This document shows positions 54,358-63,623 of a DNA stretch of 64,000 nt, one piece after another. Source of the stretch: Sulfitobacter aestuariivivens (GTDB taxonomy: Bacteria; Pseudomonadota; Alphaproteobacteria; Rhodobacterales; Rhodobacteraceae). Within the stretch, counting starts at the first letter, position 1; every line of letters starts with the position of its first letter. A program made the translations under genes and the position numbers. The stretch spans positions 1,488,001 to 1,552,000 of the forward strand of contig NZ_JACTAG010000001.1 in NCBI RefSeq assembly GCF_014763045.1, given 5' to 3'. Below the pieces are notes generated by a model. That model was not told where the DNA came from. It saw nothing but the letters and a program-made list of their open reading frames with translations, and ran no database searches.

Positions 54358-54696
54358 CTAGTTTGTCGAGTAGCAACCGTCAGTCTGCAGCACTTGCCCC
54401 TCCGACCAAAATTCCATCTTCAAATACGGTCGGAGATGCAACCGCGCAGTTGGTCCAGAATTAGGTGTGGCCGCTGTTATGACGTGTGACCCGTCGGCAT
54501 TTTCGTCAACCAAGACCCGATACTCAGTTGCGCTTGTGTCGGGATTTAGCACCAGTGTGGGTGCGCCGGGCGAATAGACCACGAGGTACTCTCTTCCAGG
54601 GTTTTCGCAAATTAGCCGAGTTTCGGCGCTAGCAGCACCGAATGGACACAGTACCATCAATGCGCACCAAGCCAACTTACGAAGATCTTGTCTCAT
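54358..54696 (-). CDS. Small secreted protein
   Basis: 112 residues with a signal peptide (MRQDLRKLAWCALMVLCPFGAASA). The mature part is beta-rich (YLVVYSPGAPTLVLNPD) with one cysteine near each end (RLICENPG and TDGCYSTN), which could form a disulfide. A GAGAG site precedes the ATG. Family not recognised; the two-ended disulfide recalls MliC-like lysozyme inhibitors only loosely. Confidence 0.65.
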   Translation of the reverse strand: MRQDLRKLAWCALMVLCPFGAASAETRLICENPGREYLVVYSPGAPTLVLNPDTSATEYRVLVDENADGSHVITAATPNSGPTARLHLRPYLKMEFWSEGQVLQTDGCYSTN

Positions 54697-54926
54697 AATT
54701 CTCTCTTCTACCAGAAACGTCTAGGAAATCTGTACATCGGCGATAAGCATGCAATCAATGTTGTAGCTCGAATTAGCGTCTTCTCACGGCAGCGATGGAC
54801 TGACTACGAATGTCGGCTATGTGGGCTGCCACCGAGGCGATGGATGACCCTAGCCGACGGCAACTCTGGGCCGTTCTTTTGAGTGTCAATTTCTGCTTCC
54901 GTCACCGCCCCGCCCTAACCTAAGAG

Positions 54927-55565
54927 CTACAGTTCAAACTGCCGTGCCAAACTCAGCGTCTCTTCCTCTTCGACACCCAGATAAAGCTGTGTCGAGGACA
55001 GCGACTTGTGGCCCAGCATGATCTGGCAGGCGCGCAGGTTGCCGGTTTTGCGGTACAAATACGCTGGTCGTGATCGTCGGATGGAGTGGGTGCCGTAGAT
55101 CTCTGGGCTGAGGCCAGCGTAGCCGATCCACTTCTTCACCAGGTTGAGGTAGGCGCGGTCGCTAATCTGCTTCTCTGGCCCGCTTCCCGGCCTTGAGCTG
55201 GTAAACAGCCAGTCGGTCGACATGAGATCCTCTGCCTCGATGTGACGCCATAGGAGCTTCTTGGTATCGCGGCAGGGTTCAAACACAATTGATGCCTGCG
55301 CGCGAGCTTTGGTTTTTGTCGGCTGCACCCGCACCTTGTCGCACAGCTCACCCGAGACCATAACATCCGTCACCCTGAGCCGCACCAGGTCAGCTCCGCG
55401 CAAACAGCTGTCGATGGCTAGCGAGAACATCACCTGATCGCGCAGCAGTGCCCGTTCGGCCAACACGCCCCTGATGGTTGTCACCTGGCGAGAGGTCAAT
55501 GCCGGTTTCGGGCCGACGATTTTGCCCCTGTTCCAGGCTGATCTCTGTTTGGATTTTTTGACCAT
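54927..55565 (-). CDS. Short tyrosine recombinase/integrase
   Basis: 212 residues made of the catalytic domain only. Key residues: Arg in SCLRGADLVRLRV, HSIRRSRPAYLY (His-x-x-Arg), MLGHKSLSSTQLYLGVE with the second His and tyrosine nucleophile. It looks intact rather than truncated, since a clear start (MVKKSKQRSAWNRG) exists. Similar short integrases are common on roseobacter plasmids and islands. It may mark a second or nested element. Confidence 0.88.
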   Translation of the reverse strand: MVKKSKQRSAWNRGKIVGPKPALTSRQVTTIRGVLAERALLRDQVMFSLAIDSCLRGADLVRLRVTDVMVSGELCDKVRVQPTKTKARAQASIVFEPCRDTKKLLWRHIEAEDLMSTDWLFTSSRPGSGPEKQISDRAYLNLVKKWIGYAGLSPEIYGTHSIRRSRPAYLYRKTGNLRACQIMLGHKSLSSTQLYLGVEEEETLSLARQFEL

Positions 55566-55940
55566 ATTTGCTTCTGCTTTTGGCCCATTATACCCTAAAG
55601 CAGAAGAATTGCGAGCACCTGGTTGAGGAAACCCTTATGTTTCAACGGCTAAGAGATGCAAAGCACTTCCGCTTTTAACAAGAAGCGGAACAAGTCTGCT
55701 AGTGGATAATTGGCGGCAATGCGGGACAAACCTGACTTTCGACTTTTGGTCTTTGCTAGCGCAGCATCGCTTTGCGTGAGCGGCAAACAATTCACTTTAG
55801 CACCGTCTAAGTCGTCGAAGCGGTCCTTGCCGACGCATAAAAATGCAGGGATGCTAACTGAGCGCTGCTGCACTGATCGCCAATCCGATCAGTAGATTAA
55901 ATTCGGCAGAATGCCCGAAGCAATAATGGCCGGATCAAGT
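55566..55940. other. Intergenic region with no convincing gene
   Basis: 375 bp between the short recombinase and the K+ channel gene. Frames of 61-74 residues exist on both strands (55649-55873 reverse, 55710-55895 forward) but overlap each other, lack ribosome sites and match no family. The stretch has the feel of non-coding repeat-like filler seen in roseobacters, which I cannot check. Confidence 0.5.
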
Positions 55941-56384
55941 CTACTCGTCGCCTTCAAAAACATCCGGCAAGACCCGCGACAAAACGCCAATGAGAAAAGC
56001 TGTACTGATCCCAAACGTCAGTAAGCCTGTGATCGCACAAAAGGTTGCGACGATCCGTGCGTCGGGACCCAAAACGATGTCACCATAGCCCAGCGTCGTA
56101 TACGTCACCGTCGCGAAGTAGAAGCTCGTTACCAAGTTCGGCAGATCGGTGATCCACAAAAATGCCACCGACCACGTCCAGATTTGCAGCGTGTGCGCCG
56201 ACACAAGCACGAATACGGCGAATGAAAGCAATGCCACCGGCTGCAGGCGCGGCCATCTGGTGGCATCAAACATACCCGCTAGTTTCGGAAAACATGGAAT
56301 GCTGAATGCGATAGTTCCGATATGTACGAGTGCGCTGAATGTCAGCAGTCCGGTTCCAAGAAGAATTTGTTGGACTGCGCCCAT
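55941..56384 (-). CDS. Two-helix potassium channel-like protein (Ion_trans_2)
   Basis: 147 residues, four hydrophobic helices. The pore loop reads FATVTYTTLGYGDIVLGP, with the K+ filter TTLGYGD between the last two helices. An AGAGGAA site precedes the ATG. No cytoplasmic regulatory domain. Probably a K+ or cation pore in the inner membrane. Divergent from the RND pair. Confidence 0.88.
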   Translation of the reverse strand: MGAVQQILLGTGLLTFSALVHIGTIAFSIPCFPKLAGMFDATRWPRLQPVALLSFAVFVLVSAHTLQIWTWSVAFLWITDLPNLVTSFYFATVTYTTLGYGDIVLGPDARIVATFCAITGLLTFGISTAFLIGVLSRVLPDVFEGDE

Positions 56385-56459
56385 AGTGTGTTCCTCTTTT
56401 TGGGTCTAAGATTAGGTCAACATGGATAGAGACACAGACTTTGATTAGGGGCAATTACT

Positions 56460-57707
56460 ATGACACGAAACGACTTGATTAGAGTTCTCAGCTTGATCGC
56501 AGCGATGGTAAGTACTAGCGCACTTGCTCAAGATGCGACCCCGCGCCCTGCCAAGGTGGCTACCGTAGTCGCGTCTGACACCGTAATTTCGCGCAAATAC
56601 CCCGCCGTTGTGTTGCCGTCGCAAGAGATCGAACTGTCGTTCAAGGTGTCGGGCCAAATCATTGAGCTGCCAATACGTGCGGCGTCTAATGTGAGCGCAG
56701 GAGACACCATCGCACAGATCGACACACGCGACTTTGAGAACCAGATTTCTCAACTCCAAAGCAGTCGTGACCAAGCTACAGCACAGCTTGAGGCCCTAAG
56801 AGCAGGCGCACGACCCGAAGAAATTGCAGCCCTAGAGGCCGCCGTTGCATCGGCCCAAGCGCAAGTAGAGCAAACAACCGATGCTTTGACACGCGCCGAA
56901 GCGTTGCTGGAGCGGGGCGTGGCCACGCGGGCGCAAGTTGAAGGTGCACAGGCAGAAGCGCGCGTAGCACAAGCGAATTTGCGGGCGCAGGAAGAGCAAC
57001 TGCGGATTGGCGAGATCGGTGGGCGTCCGGAAGAGATTGCAGCGTCTGAGGCGGTTTTGCGCGGGATCGACACCCAGATTAAGGTAGCGCGGGACAATCT
57101 GTCCGATGCGACACTGACCGCCCCTTTTGATGGCATCATCGCGCGGCGCGATATTGAGAATTTCTCAAACGTATCCGCAGGCCAAAGCATCGCCCTGCTT
57201 CAACGGTTGGAAGTTGTGCATTTGGCTTTTGATATTCCAAGCATTGATGTCACCGAACTTACCCGCAATGGACCGGGTAGCATCACCAACATTGCCACCT
57301 TTAACTCCTTGCGTGGTCAAGAGTTCGAGACCGAACTCGTAGAGTTTTCTGTGCAGGCCGACAGCGCTACACAAACCTACCGTGGTCGCGTTTCAGTGAC
57401 TGTACCTGAAGGGGCCGTTATCCTGCCCGGAATGGTTGCGAGCGTTATTTCTTCTACACAAGGATCAGCTGCGCAGGTCGCAGCACCTCTTTCCGCCATC
57501 GCAGCAGAACCCGATGGGTCACCCTTCGTCTGGTTGGTGTCGGATGATGGCAAAGTCTCTGCACAAAAGGTGTCACTGGGTGAAGCAACTGGTGCAAGCG
57601 TCGTCATCAGCGAAGGGTTGTCTGATGGCGATACCATCGTGTCAGCCGGTGTCAGCGAGATAATTGACGGCATGACCATCCGTCCGATCACACGCGTGGG
57701 GAACTGA
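56460..57707 (+). CDS. RND efflux periplasmic adaptor (membrane fusion protein)
   Basis: 415 residues with a signal peptide ending ALAQ. Order: barrel-sandwich half (FKVSGQIIELPIRAASNVSAGD), long alpha-helical hairpin (about 95-205, TRAEALLERGVATRAQVEGAQ), second lipoyl half (TLTAPFDGIIARRDIENFSNV), beta-barrel and membrane-proximal domain. It links the inner-membrane pump to an outer-membrane channel. Pairs with the pump starting 5 bp downstream. Confidence 0.93.
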   Translation: MTRNDLIRVLSLIAAMVSTSALAQDATPRPAKVATVVASDTVISRKYPAVVLPSQEIELSFKVSGQIIELPIRAASNVSAGDTIAQIDTRDFENQISQLQSSRDQATAQLEALRAGARPEEIAALEAAVASAQAQVEQTTDALTRAEALLERGVATRAQVEGAQAEARVAQANLRAQEEQLRIGEIGGRPEEIAASEAVLRGIDTQIKVARDNLSDATLTAPFDGIIARRDIENFSNVSAGQSIALLQRLEVVHLAFDIPSIDVTELTRNGPGSITNIATFNSLRGQEFETELVEFSVQADSATQTYRGRVSVTVPEGAVILPGMVASVISSTQGSAAQVAAPLSAIAAEPDGSPFVWLVSDDGKVSAQKVSLGEATGASVVISEGLSDGDTIVSAGVSEIIDGMTIRPITRVGN

Positions 57708-57711
57708 TCAG

Positions 57712-60700
57712 ATGGATTTGGCCCGTTTCGCGCTTGAAAAGCGCCTGATTTCCGCTGTTGCGACGGTGCTGATCCTGCTGGCAGGTTATTTCGCCTATAC
57801 TGCTTTGCCCCGATTTGAAGACCCCGAGTTTGTCATCAGACAAGCCCAAATCGTCACGCCTTACCCCGGTGCATCGGCTGAAGAAGTCGCCGAAGAAGTA
57901 AGCGAAGTTGTCGAAAACGCGCTCCAGCAGTTACAAGGCATTGATGAGGTGCGCTCTGTTTCCGCACCGGGTCTCAGCACAGTCACTGTTGAGTTTACGA
58001 TTGCCGCAACGCCCAGTTACACTGAGCTGGATCAGGTCTTTGCCAAGATGCGGGCCAAGATATCAGATGCAGGATCGCAACTGCCGCCGAATGCGTTGCC
58101 CAGCCAAGTCTATGATGATTTTGGAGATGTCTACGCCCAGTACTATGCGATCACAGGCGATGGCTTCACCATCACCGACCTTTATGAATACGCCAAAGAT
58201 TTGCAACGCGAATTGGTCACCGTCGAAGGCGTGTCCAAGGTTGTGTTGAATGGCGTGCAGGACGAAGTGATCTATGTCGAATATGAGCCAGCTCGGCTGA
58301 CAGAGTTGGGTCTTGCGCCCTCGCAAATCCAGCAGCTGCTCGAAGGGCAGAACCTAGTCACGCCCGCCGGATCAATCGTAGCGGGATTATCCCGTCTTAA
58401 TGTGCGACCGCAAACCGCTGTGGGCTCGATTGAAGCGATCCAAAACCTGCTGATCACGAACGCGCAAACCGGGACGTCTTTCCGTCTTGGCGACATCACT
58501 ACGGTCTCGCGTGGATTGAAAGAACCCAGCAGTTCCTTGCTGTTCCGCAACGGCGAACCTGCCATTGGCCTTGGTATCTCCAATCAGCGCGGCGGCAATG
58601 TCGTGAACATGAGCAACGCGGTCAAAGACCGCATTGCCGAACTGTTTGATGAACGCCCCATCGGCATCGACGTGTCGCCGATCTCGGATCAAGGGGCGGC
58701 CGTCAAATCATCGGTAGATGACTTTGTCGTCAACGTGGCGCTAGCTTTGGCCATCGTGGTTGGCACATTGTTGATCTTCATGGGGTTGCGATCCGGCATT
58801 TTGATGGGGGGCATCTTGCTTGTCACCATCGCAGGCACGCTATTTGGCATGTACCTTTATGGGCTGAATATGCAGCGCATTTCGCTGGGCGCGCTGATCA
58901 TTGCGCTTGGTATGTTGGTCGATAACGCCATCGTTGTTGTTGAAGGTACACTTGTACGTGTGCAGCGCGGCGAGGACGCAGCAAAGGCATCCCGGGCCGT
59001 GGTCAAGCAAACCATGTGGCCTTTGCTTGGGGGGACCGTGGTCGGCATTCTGGCTTTCTCCCCGATCGGTTTTTCCCCTGACAATACAGGCGAATATGCA
59101 GGTAGCTTGTTCTGGACTATTGGCATCGCGCTCTTGTTCTCATGGCTCGTCGCGATCTGGCTGACGCCTTACTATTGCACGGTTCTTTTGAAACAGGGAA
59201 AGGCAGATGCAGAGCCCAAAGAAAACGCGATCCTCAAGGCGTATCGGTCGTTCCTTGCGCTTGCCATCAAGGTCCGCTGGATCACTGTTGGCATCACCGT
59301 GGCGCTGTTCGTATCCGCCATCGCGATGTTCAGTGCCGTTCCCGCTGGGTTCTTCCCTTCCTCAACGCGCGATCAGTTTGTGATCGACTACTTCTTGCCC
59401 CAAGGCGCAGACATCACGCGCACCCAAGCGGACCTAACTGAAATCGCTGAACATGCGCGAGGATTGGAAGGCGTGACAGGTACCAACACAGTTGTCGGTG
59501 GCGGTCACCTGCGGTTCATGCTGATCTATGAGGCAGAGGGTGGAAACGCCGCTTATGGGCAAATCTTGGTCGATGTTGAGGACTACACCATCATCGACGG
59601 GCTACGGACCGATTTGCAGGCCCACATTGATGAGACGTACCCTGAATCCAACACCAAGGTCTGGAAATTTGTTTTGGGCCCAGGTGGCGGTTCCAAGGTT
59701 GAGGCACGGTTCTTTGGGTCTGATCCGGCGGTTCTGCGGTCACTTGCGGGTCAGGCCAAGACGATCATGTCTGACGCCGGTGCCATCGCTGTCAAAGACG
59801 ACTGGCGCGAGCAGGTTCAAGTGGTGCGTCCCGTAATAGACATCGAAAACGCACGTCGTTTGGGTCTGACGCAAGGAGAGATTTCCAACGCAATTTACAG
59901 CCACTTGACAGGCACAACCCTTGGCCTTTACCGCGAACGGGATGAGCTGCGCAACGTCGTGATGCGCCCGGTTGTGGAGGCGCGTAATGACATTGGCCAG
60001 TTGCGCGACATCCAAGTCTTTAGTGCGGCCATCGGCGGCTATATCCCGATCAGCCAAGTCGTTGACCGTTTTGCTATCGTGTTTGAGGCTGGCAACCTGC
60101 GCCGGGTCGACAGAGCGTTGGCAATCACCGCGCAGTCCGACAATGCGCCCGGTGTTCTGTCAGGCGATCTTTTCGACGACGTCAAAGGCCCCGTTGAAGC
60201 CATTCCCCTCCCTCCTGGCTACAGCATGGAATGGAAGGGCGAGTTTGGCAGCAGCCAAGAGGCCAACGCAGGCCTTGCTTCAACTATGCCGCTGGGTTTT
60301 GGTGCGATGTTCATCGTGGTATTGTTCCTGTTCAACGCATGGCGGCAGACAATCATCATCTGGTTGGCTGTGCCGCTTGCCCTAATTGGCGTGATCTACG
60401 GTCTTGCGGGCACGCAAACCCCGCTTGAGTTCATGGCAATCCTCGGCATCCTGTCGCTAACAGGCATGTTGATCAAAAACGCGATTGTCTTGATTGACGA
60501 GACGGACACCCAAATCGCCGATGGCAAGGCGCGTATGGCAGCGGTGGTCGATGCCGCCGTCAGCCGCGTGAGGCCTGTGTCCTTGGGCGTTTTGACCACA
60601 GTGCTGGGTGTTGTGCCGCTGTTGTGGGACCCTTTCTTTAAATCCCTCGCGGTGGTGATTATCTGCGGCCTGAGCTTTGCAACGATCCTGACCCTGATTG

Positions 60701-60762
60701 TTGTCCCCGCACTTTACGCAATCTTCTTTCGCGTAAGCGGCGACGAAACAGCGACCGAATAG
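57712..60762 (+). CDS. RND efflux pump permease (AcrB/HAE1-like)
   Basis: 1016 residues, twelve helices with two large periplasmic loops (about 40-330 and 560-860). Landmarks: PRFEDPEFVIRQAQIVTPYPG, the proton-relay helix GMLVDNAIVVVEG (DN instead of the usual DD), and GILSLTGMLIKNAIVLIDE. It exports hydrophobic compounds in exchange for protons, with the adaptor upstream. No outer-membrane factor gene is near. Substrate unknown. Confidence 0.95.
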   Translation: MDLARFALEKRLISAVATVLILLAGYFAYTALPRFEDPEFVIRQAQIVTPYPGASAEEVAEEVSEVVENALQQLQGIDEVRSVSAPGLSTVTVEFTIAATPSYTELDQVFAKMRAKISDAGSQLPPNALPSQVYDDFGDVYAQYYAITGDGFTITDLYEYAKDLQRELVTVEGVSKVVLNGVQDEVIYVEYEPARLTELGLAPSQIQQLLEGQNLVTPAGSIVAGLSRLNVRPQTAVGSIEAIQNLLITNAQTGTSFRLGDITTVSRGLKEPSSSLLFRNGEPAIGLGISNQRGGNVVNMSNAVKDRIAELFDERPIGIDVSPISDQGAAVKSSVDDFVVNVALALAIVVGTLLIFMGLRSGILMGGILLVTIAGTLFGMYLYGLNMQRISLGALIIALGMLVDNAIVVVEGTLVRVQRGEDAAKASRAVVKQTMWPLLGGTVVGILAFSPIGFSPDNTGEYAGSLFWTIGIALLFSWLVAIWLTPYYCTVLLKQGKADAEPKENAILKAYRSFLALAIKVRWITVGITVALFVSAIAMFSAVPAGFFPSSTRDQFVIDYFLPQGADITRTQADLTEIAEHARGLEGVTGTNTVVGGGHLRFMLIYEAEGGNAAYGQILVDVEDYTIIDGLRTDLQAHIDETYPESNTKVWKFVLGPGGGSKVEARFFGSDPAVLRSLAGQAKTIMSDAGAIAVKDDWREQVQVVRPVIDIENARRLGLTQGEISNAIYSHLTGTTLGLYRERDELRNVVMRPVVEARNDIGQLRDIQVFSAAIGGYIPISQVVDRFAIVFEAGNLRRVDRALAITAQSDNAPGVLSGDLFDDVKGPVEAIPLPPGYSMEWKGEFGSSQEANAGLASTMPLGFGAMFIVVLFLFNAWRQTIIIWLAVPLALIGVIYGLAGTQTPLEFMAILGILSLTGMLIKNAIVLIDETDTQIADGKARMAAVVDAAVSRVRPVSLGVLTTVLGVVPLLWDPFFKSLAVVIICGLSFATILTLIVVPALYAIFFRVSGDETATE

Positions 60763-60803
60763 GGGCTTGATCAGGGCAGTATGCAACGTGATGCGAGGGT
60801 GAC

Positions 60804-61859
60804 ATGAAAGCGATACGATTGCCGCTCCTTGGCCTCGCCTTTGCTGCATCCTGCACGCCGGTGCCCGACCGGGTTGCCTTTTCGACGGCGGTCCCAGCGG
60901 CCAGTGTCCAGAACATCTATGTGACGACTGGACGATTACCAAGCACCGGTGAGGTTGACCTAAAGCAGGACAGAAACGCGAAAACGCGGTTTGTAAAATA
61001 TGCTGTTTCAATCCCTCCGACCCATGCGCTTGGTCAGATCGAATGGCCAGATGAAACAGTCGACCCCAATACCGACTTTGCCGTCGTTGGCACCGATGAT
61101 CTTGAAAACAGCAAAGGGTTCATCAATCGTATCAAGGCTGAGCGCGATGACGAGGTCGCCATCTTTGTACACGGCTACAACAATACCCCATCCGAGGCGC
61201 TTTACCGGTTCGCGCAAATCGGGCATGACTTTGAAATCACATCACCGCGCATTTTGTTCGCCTGGCCCTCTGCAGGTACGGCGACGGGCTATGTCTATGA
61301 CCGTGATAGCGTGTTGTTTTCGCGCGATCCCTTGGCGGACCTTTTGACCCAGATCAGCAGGACAACGAATAAAGAAATCACCTTGATGGCGCATTCAATG
61401 GGCGCGCATCTGACGATGGAAGTGCTGCGCCAGCTTGCTATCACCGGTAGGCGGGACGTGCTAGATGATTTACGCGTTGTCGCCTTGCTTGCCCCTGACA
61501 TCGACCCGGATATCTTTCGCGCGCAGGCAAGGGCCATTGGTACGCTTCCTGATCCGTTCGTCATTATGACAAGTAGTCAAGACCGCGCCCTGAACCTGTC
61601 GGCCTTCCTGAACATTGGCCGCCAAAAAGTGGGCGACCTAAGCCGTGCTAAAGACGTGGCTGGCCTCAACATCACACTGTTTGATTTCACAGCACTGGCA
61701 GATGGCTCAAACCTTGACCATCTGGTGCCGATGACATCCCCCGCAGCCATCGCAGTCTTGCGCGACTTAGTGCGATCAGACCGCAAAGGGCGCCCTGACC
61801 TGTCGCAATTCGACATTGCCCCAGACGGCGTCATCCGCGCCCGTGCGCCGCAGGGGTAA
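60804..61859 (+). CDS. Lipoprotein alpha/beta hydrolase (DUF900)
   Basis: 351 residues. Signal ends AASC with the lipobox cysteine at 17. The DUF900 alpha/beta fold shows NIYVTTGRLPSTGE, IFVHGYNNTPSEALYRFAQ (oxyanion region) and LMAHSMGAHLTMEVL with the nucleophile serine. The usual first glycine of GxSxG is alanine. Probable envelope-attached esterase of unknown substrate. It is 42 bp after the RND pump and 3 bp before gltS. Confidence 0.85.
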   Translation: MKAIRLPLLGLAFAASCTPVPDRVAFSTAVPAASVQNIYVTTGRLPSTGEVDLKQDRNAKTRFVKYAVSIPPTHALGQIEWPDETVDPNTDFAVVGTDDLENSKGFINRIKAERDDEVAIFVHGYNNTPSEALYRFAQIGHDFEITSPRILFAWPSAGTATGYVYDRDSVLFSRDPLADLLTQISRTTNKEITLMAHSMGAHLTMEVLRQLAITGRRDVLDDLRVVALLAPDIDPDIFRAQARAIGTLPDPFVIMTSSQDRALNLSAFLNIGRQKVGDLSRAKDVAGLNITLFDFTALADGSNLDHLVPMTSPAAIAVLRDLVRSDRKGRPDLSQFDIAPDGVIRARAPQG

Positions 61860-61862
61860 GCC

Positions 61863-63071
61863 ATGCCAGAAATCATCATCCCCGCTTTCATCTCCGTCAC
61901 ACTAGGGTTTGTGGTGTTCTTTCTTGGCGTCTTCCTGACGCGCAAAATCACGGTTTTGGGGGACTACAACATCCCAGAGCCTGTCTCTGGGGGCCTCGCC
62001 GTCGCGCTGCTGACTTGGGTCTTCTTTGCACTCACGGGGCAGCAAATCACCTTTGACCTTGAGGTGCGAGACTATTTGCTGGTAGTGTTTTTCGCCACAA
62101 TCGGTCTTAACGCACAGATTTCGGACCTGTTCAAAGGCGGGCGCTTGCTCGTTTTGCTTCTGGGCCTGACCCTCGCCTTCATGCTGCTGCAAAACCTCAT
62201 CGGGTTGCTCGGTGTGACCCTGTTTGGTCTGCCCTCGGCGACTTCGGTTCTGGTCGGCTCGGCATCGCTCATCGGCGGCCATGGCACTGCCATTGCGTGG
62301 GGGCCACAGATCGAAGAGTTGACTGGCTTTGGTGCGGCACCAGAGATGGGCGTGGCCTCGGCAACACTTGGGCTGATCCTTGCGGCTGTGCTTGGCGGGC
62401 CGATTGCAAAGCGTTTGATCGACAGGAATAGTCTCAAAAGTGATCAGGCTGAAGGACCGATTGTCGGTCTTGAGTTTGAGGACAAAGAAAACCCAGACGA
62501 CCTGATCAACCACGTGAGCCTGATGCGCGGCATGCTGGCAGTACATATCGCGATCCTGTTGGGCTACATTCTGCACCTCGGCATCATTGAGGCCGGTGTG
62601 AAACTGCCGCTCTTCGTGCCGTGCCTTTTGGTTGGCATCGCGATGTCCAACACCGTTCCCTATCTCTTCCCCCAGATCGCCTGGCCCGCTCGCACCAAAT
62701 CCCTCGCGGTGATCTCAGACTATTGCCTGTCCGTGTTTCTAGCGATGTCCTTGATGGGCCTCCAGCTTTGGACCCTTGCCGAATTAGGAGGTCCGATCCT
62801 GGCTGTTCTGGTGTTGCAAGTGATCATGACCGTGGCCTTTATCCTGCTGATTTTCTTTCGCCTGATGGGCAGTAACTATCAGGGTGCGGTCCTCAGTGCG
62901 GGCTTTGCAGGGTTCACACTTGGGGCGACACCCACGGCTATCGCAAACATGTCATCCGTGACAAAACGCTATGGCCCTGCCCCGCTGGCATTTATCGTGT
63001 TGCCGCTGGTTTCGGCCTTCTTTGTTGATCTCGCGAATGCAGTGATTATCCAACTTTTCGTCAGTTTGTAG
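61863..63071 (+). CDS. gltS: Sodium/glutamate symporter
   Basis: 402 residues in two inverted five-helix repeats. GltS marks: DYNIPEPVSGGLAVALL, GSASLIGGHGTAIAWGP and, in the second repeat, GFTLGATPTAIANMSSV. It takes up glutamate with Na+ through the inner membrane. Its ATG follows the hydrolase stop by 3 bp, so the two are coupled. Confidence 0.93.
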   Translation: MPEIIIPAFISVTLGFVVFFLGVFLTRKITVLGDYNIPEPVSGGLAVALLTWVFFALTGQQITFDLEVRDYLLVVFFATIGLNAQISDLFKGGRLLVLLLGLTLAFMLLQNLIGLLGVTLFGLPSATSVLVGSASLIGGHGTAIAWGPQIEELTGFGAAPEMGVASATLGLILAAVLGGPIAKRLIDRNSLKSDQAEGPIVGLEFEDKENPDDLINHVSLMRGMLAVHIAILLGYILHLGIIEAGVKLPLFVPCLLVGIAMSNTVPYLFPQIAWPARTKSLAVISDYCLSVFLAMSLMGLQLWTLAELGGPILAVLVLQVIMTVAFILLIFFRLMGSNYQGAVLSAGFAGFTLGATPTAIANMSSVTKRYGPAPLAFIVLPLVSAFFVDLANAVIIQLFVSL

Positions 63072-63168
63072 AACAGGGCATTTATCACAGGACTAAGTCG
63101 GCGGGTTGTTATTCGTTAGGAACGTACCAGCTATTACTCATCCATATTTCAACAGAGGAATTTCGATC

Positions 63169-63450
63169 ATGAAGTATCTGGCTTTAATTGCGGCGGCCAC
63201 GCTCACCATCGGCAGCGGCTCAGCCTCTGCCCAGTCGTCAAGCGTTCGAGTTTCGCCGGGCCATTTTTGTGCTCTAAGCAAATGCGTTCGGTTTTCAAGC
63301 GATCTGAACTCTGTCTCAATTCAAGGCCGTCGCGCGGTATCAGTTGCGACATACGGTCTGCGGAAAAACCCCGTCATCTCAGCCGAGGAGTTTCGGCAGA
63401 TATTCAGCCTTGCGCTTCGCCAAAGCGGTGTGAACGGAAACAGAGGCTAG
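63169..63450 (+). CDS. Small secreted protein
   Basis: 93 residues from MKYLALIAAATLTIGSGSASA (AGAGGAA site upstream). The mature part carries two cysteines (HFCALSKCVRF) and ends KNPVISAEEFRQIFSLALRQ. No family recognised. It follows gltS by about 100 bp. Confidence 0.6.
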   Translation: MKYLALIAAATLTIGSGSASAQSSSVRVSPGHFCALSKCVRFSSDLNSVSIQGRRAVSVATYGLRKNPVISAEEFRQIFSLALRQSGVNGNRG

Positions 63451-63623
63451 ACCATTCGCCGGCCCTCGTTGCGAAGCTAGACCGCTAAATGCCTACTCTT
63501 TGCCATCGGATAGCATTTGCTTGAATGAGCTAAATCTGGTCTCACAGAGGGAAGCCACGTTGGCATTTAGTCATATCAAGGGACGCTTCAAATGCTTATG
63601 CCGAATTCGCCGAACCCTCAACG

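Larger units (their letters stand above)
49264..55565. mobile_element. Candidate genomic island at tRNA-Gly
   Basis: A P4-type integrase next to a tRNA, an AlpA-like regulator, a retron, a DUF4062 gene, and a short second tyrosine recombinase form an AT-richer block than both flanks. The left border is the tRNA-Gly 3' end. I looked by eye for a repeat of the tRNA 3' end downstream and found none up to 64000, so the right border is not fixed; I set it at the second recombinase. Confidence 0.6.

Noticed and set aside
49264-55565. Prophage
   Set aside because: No capsid, portal, terminase, tail or lysis genes were found; only integrase, AlpA and defence-type genes are present.
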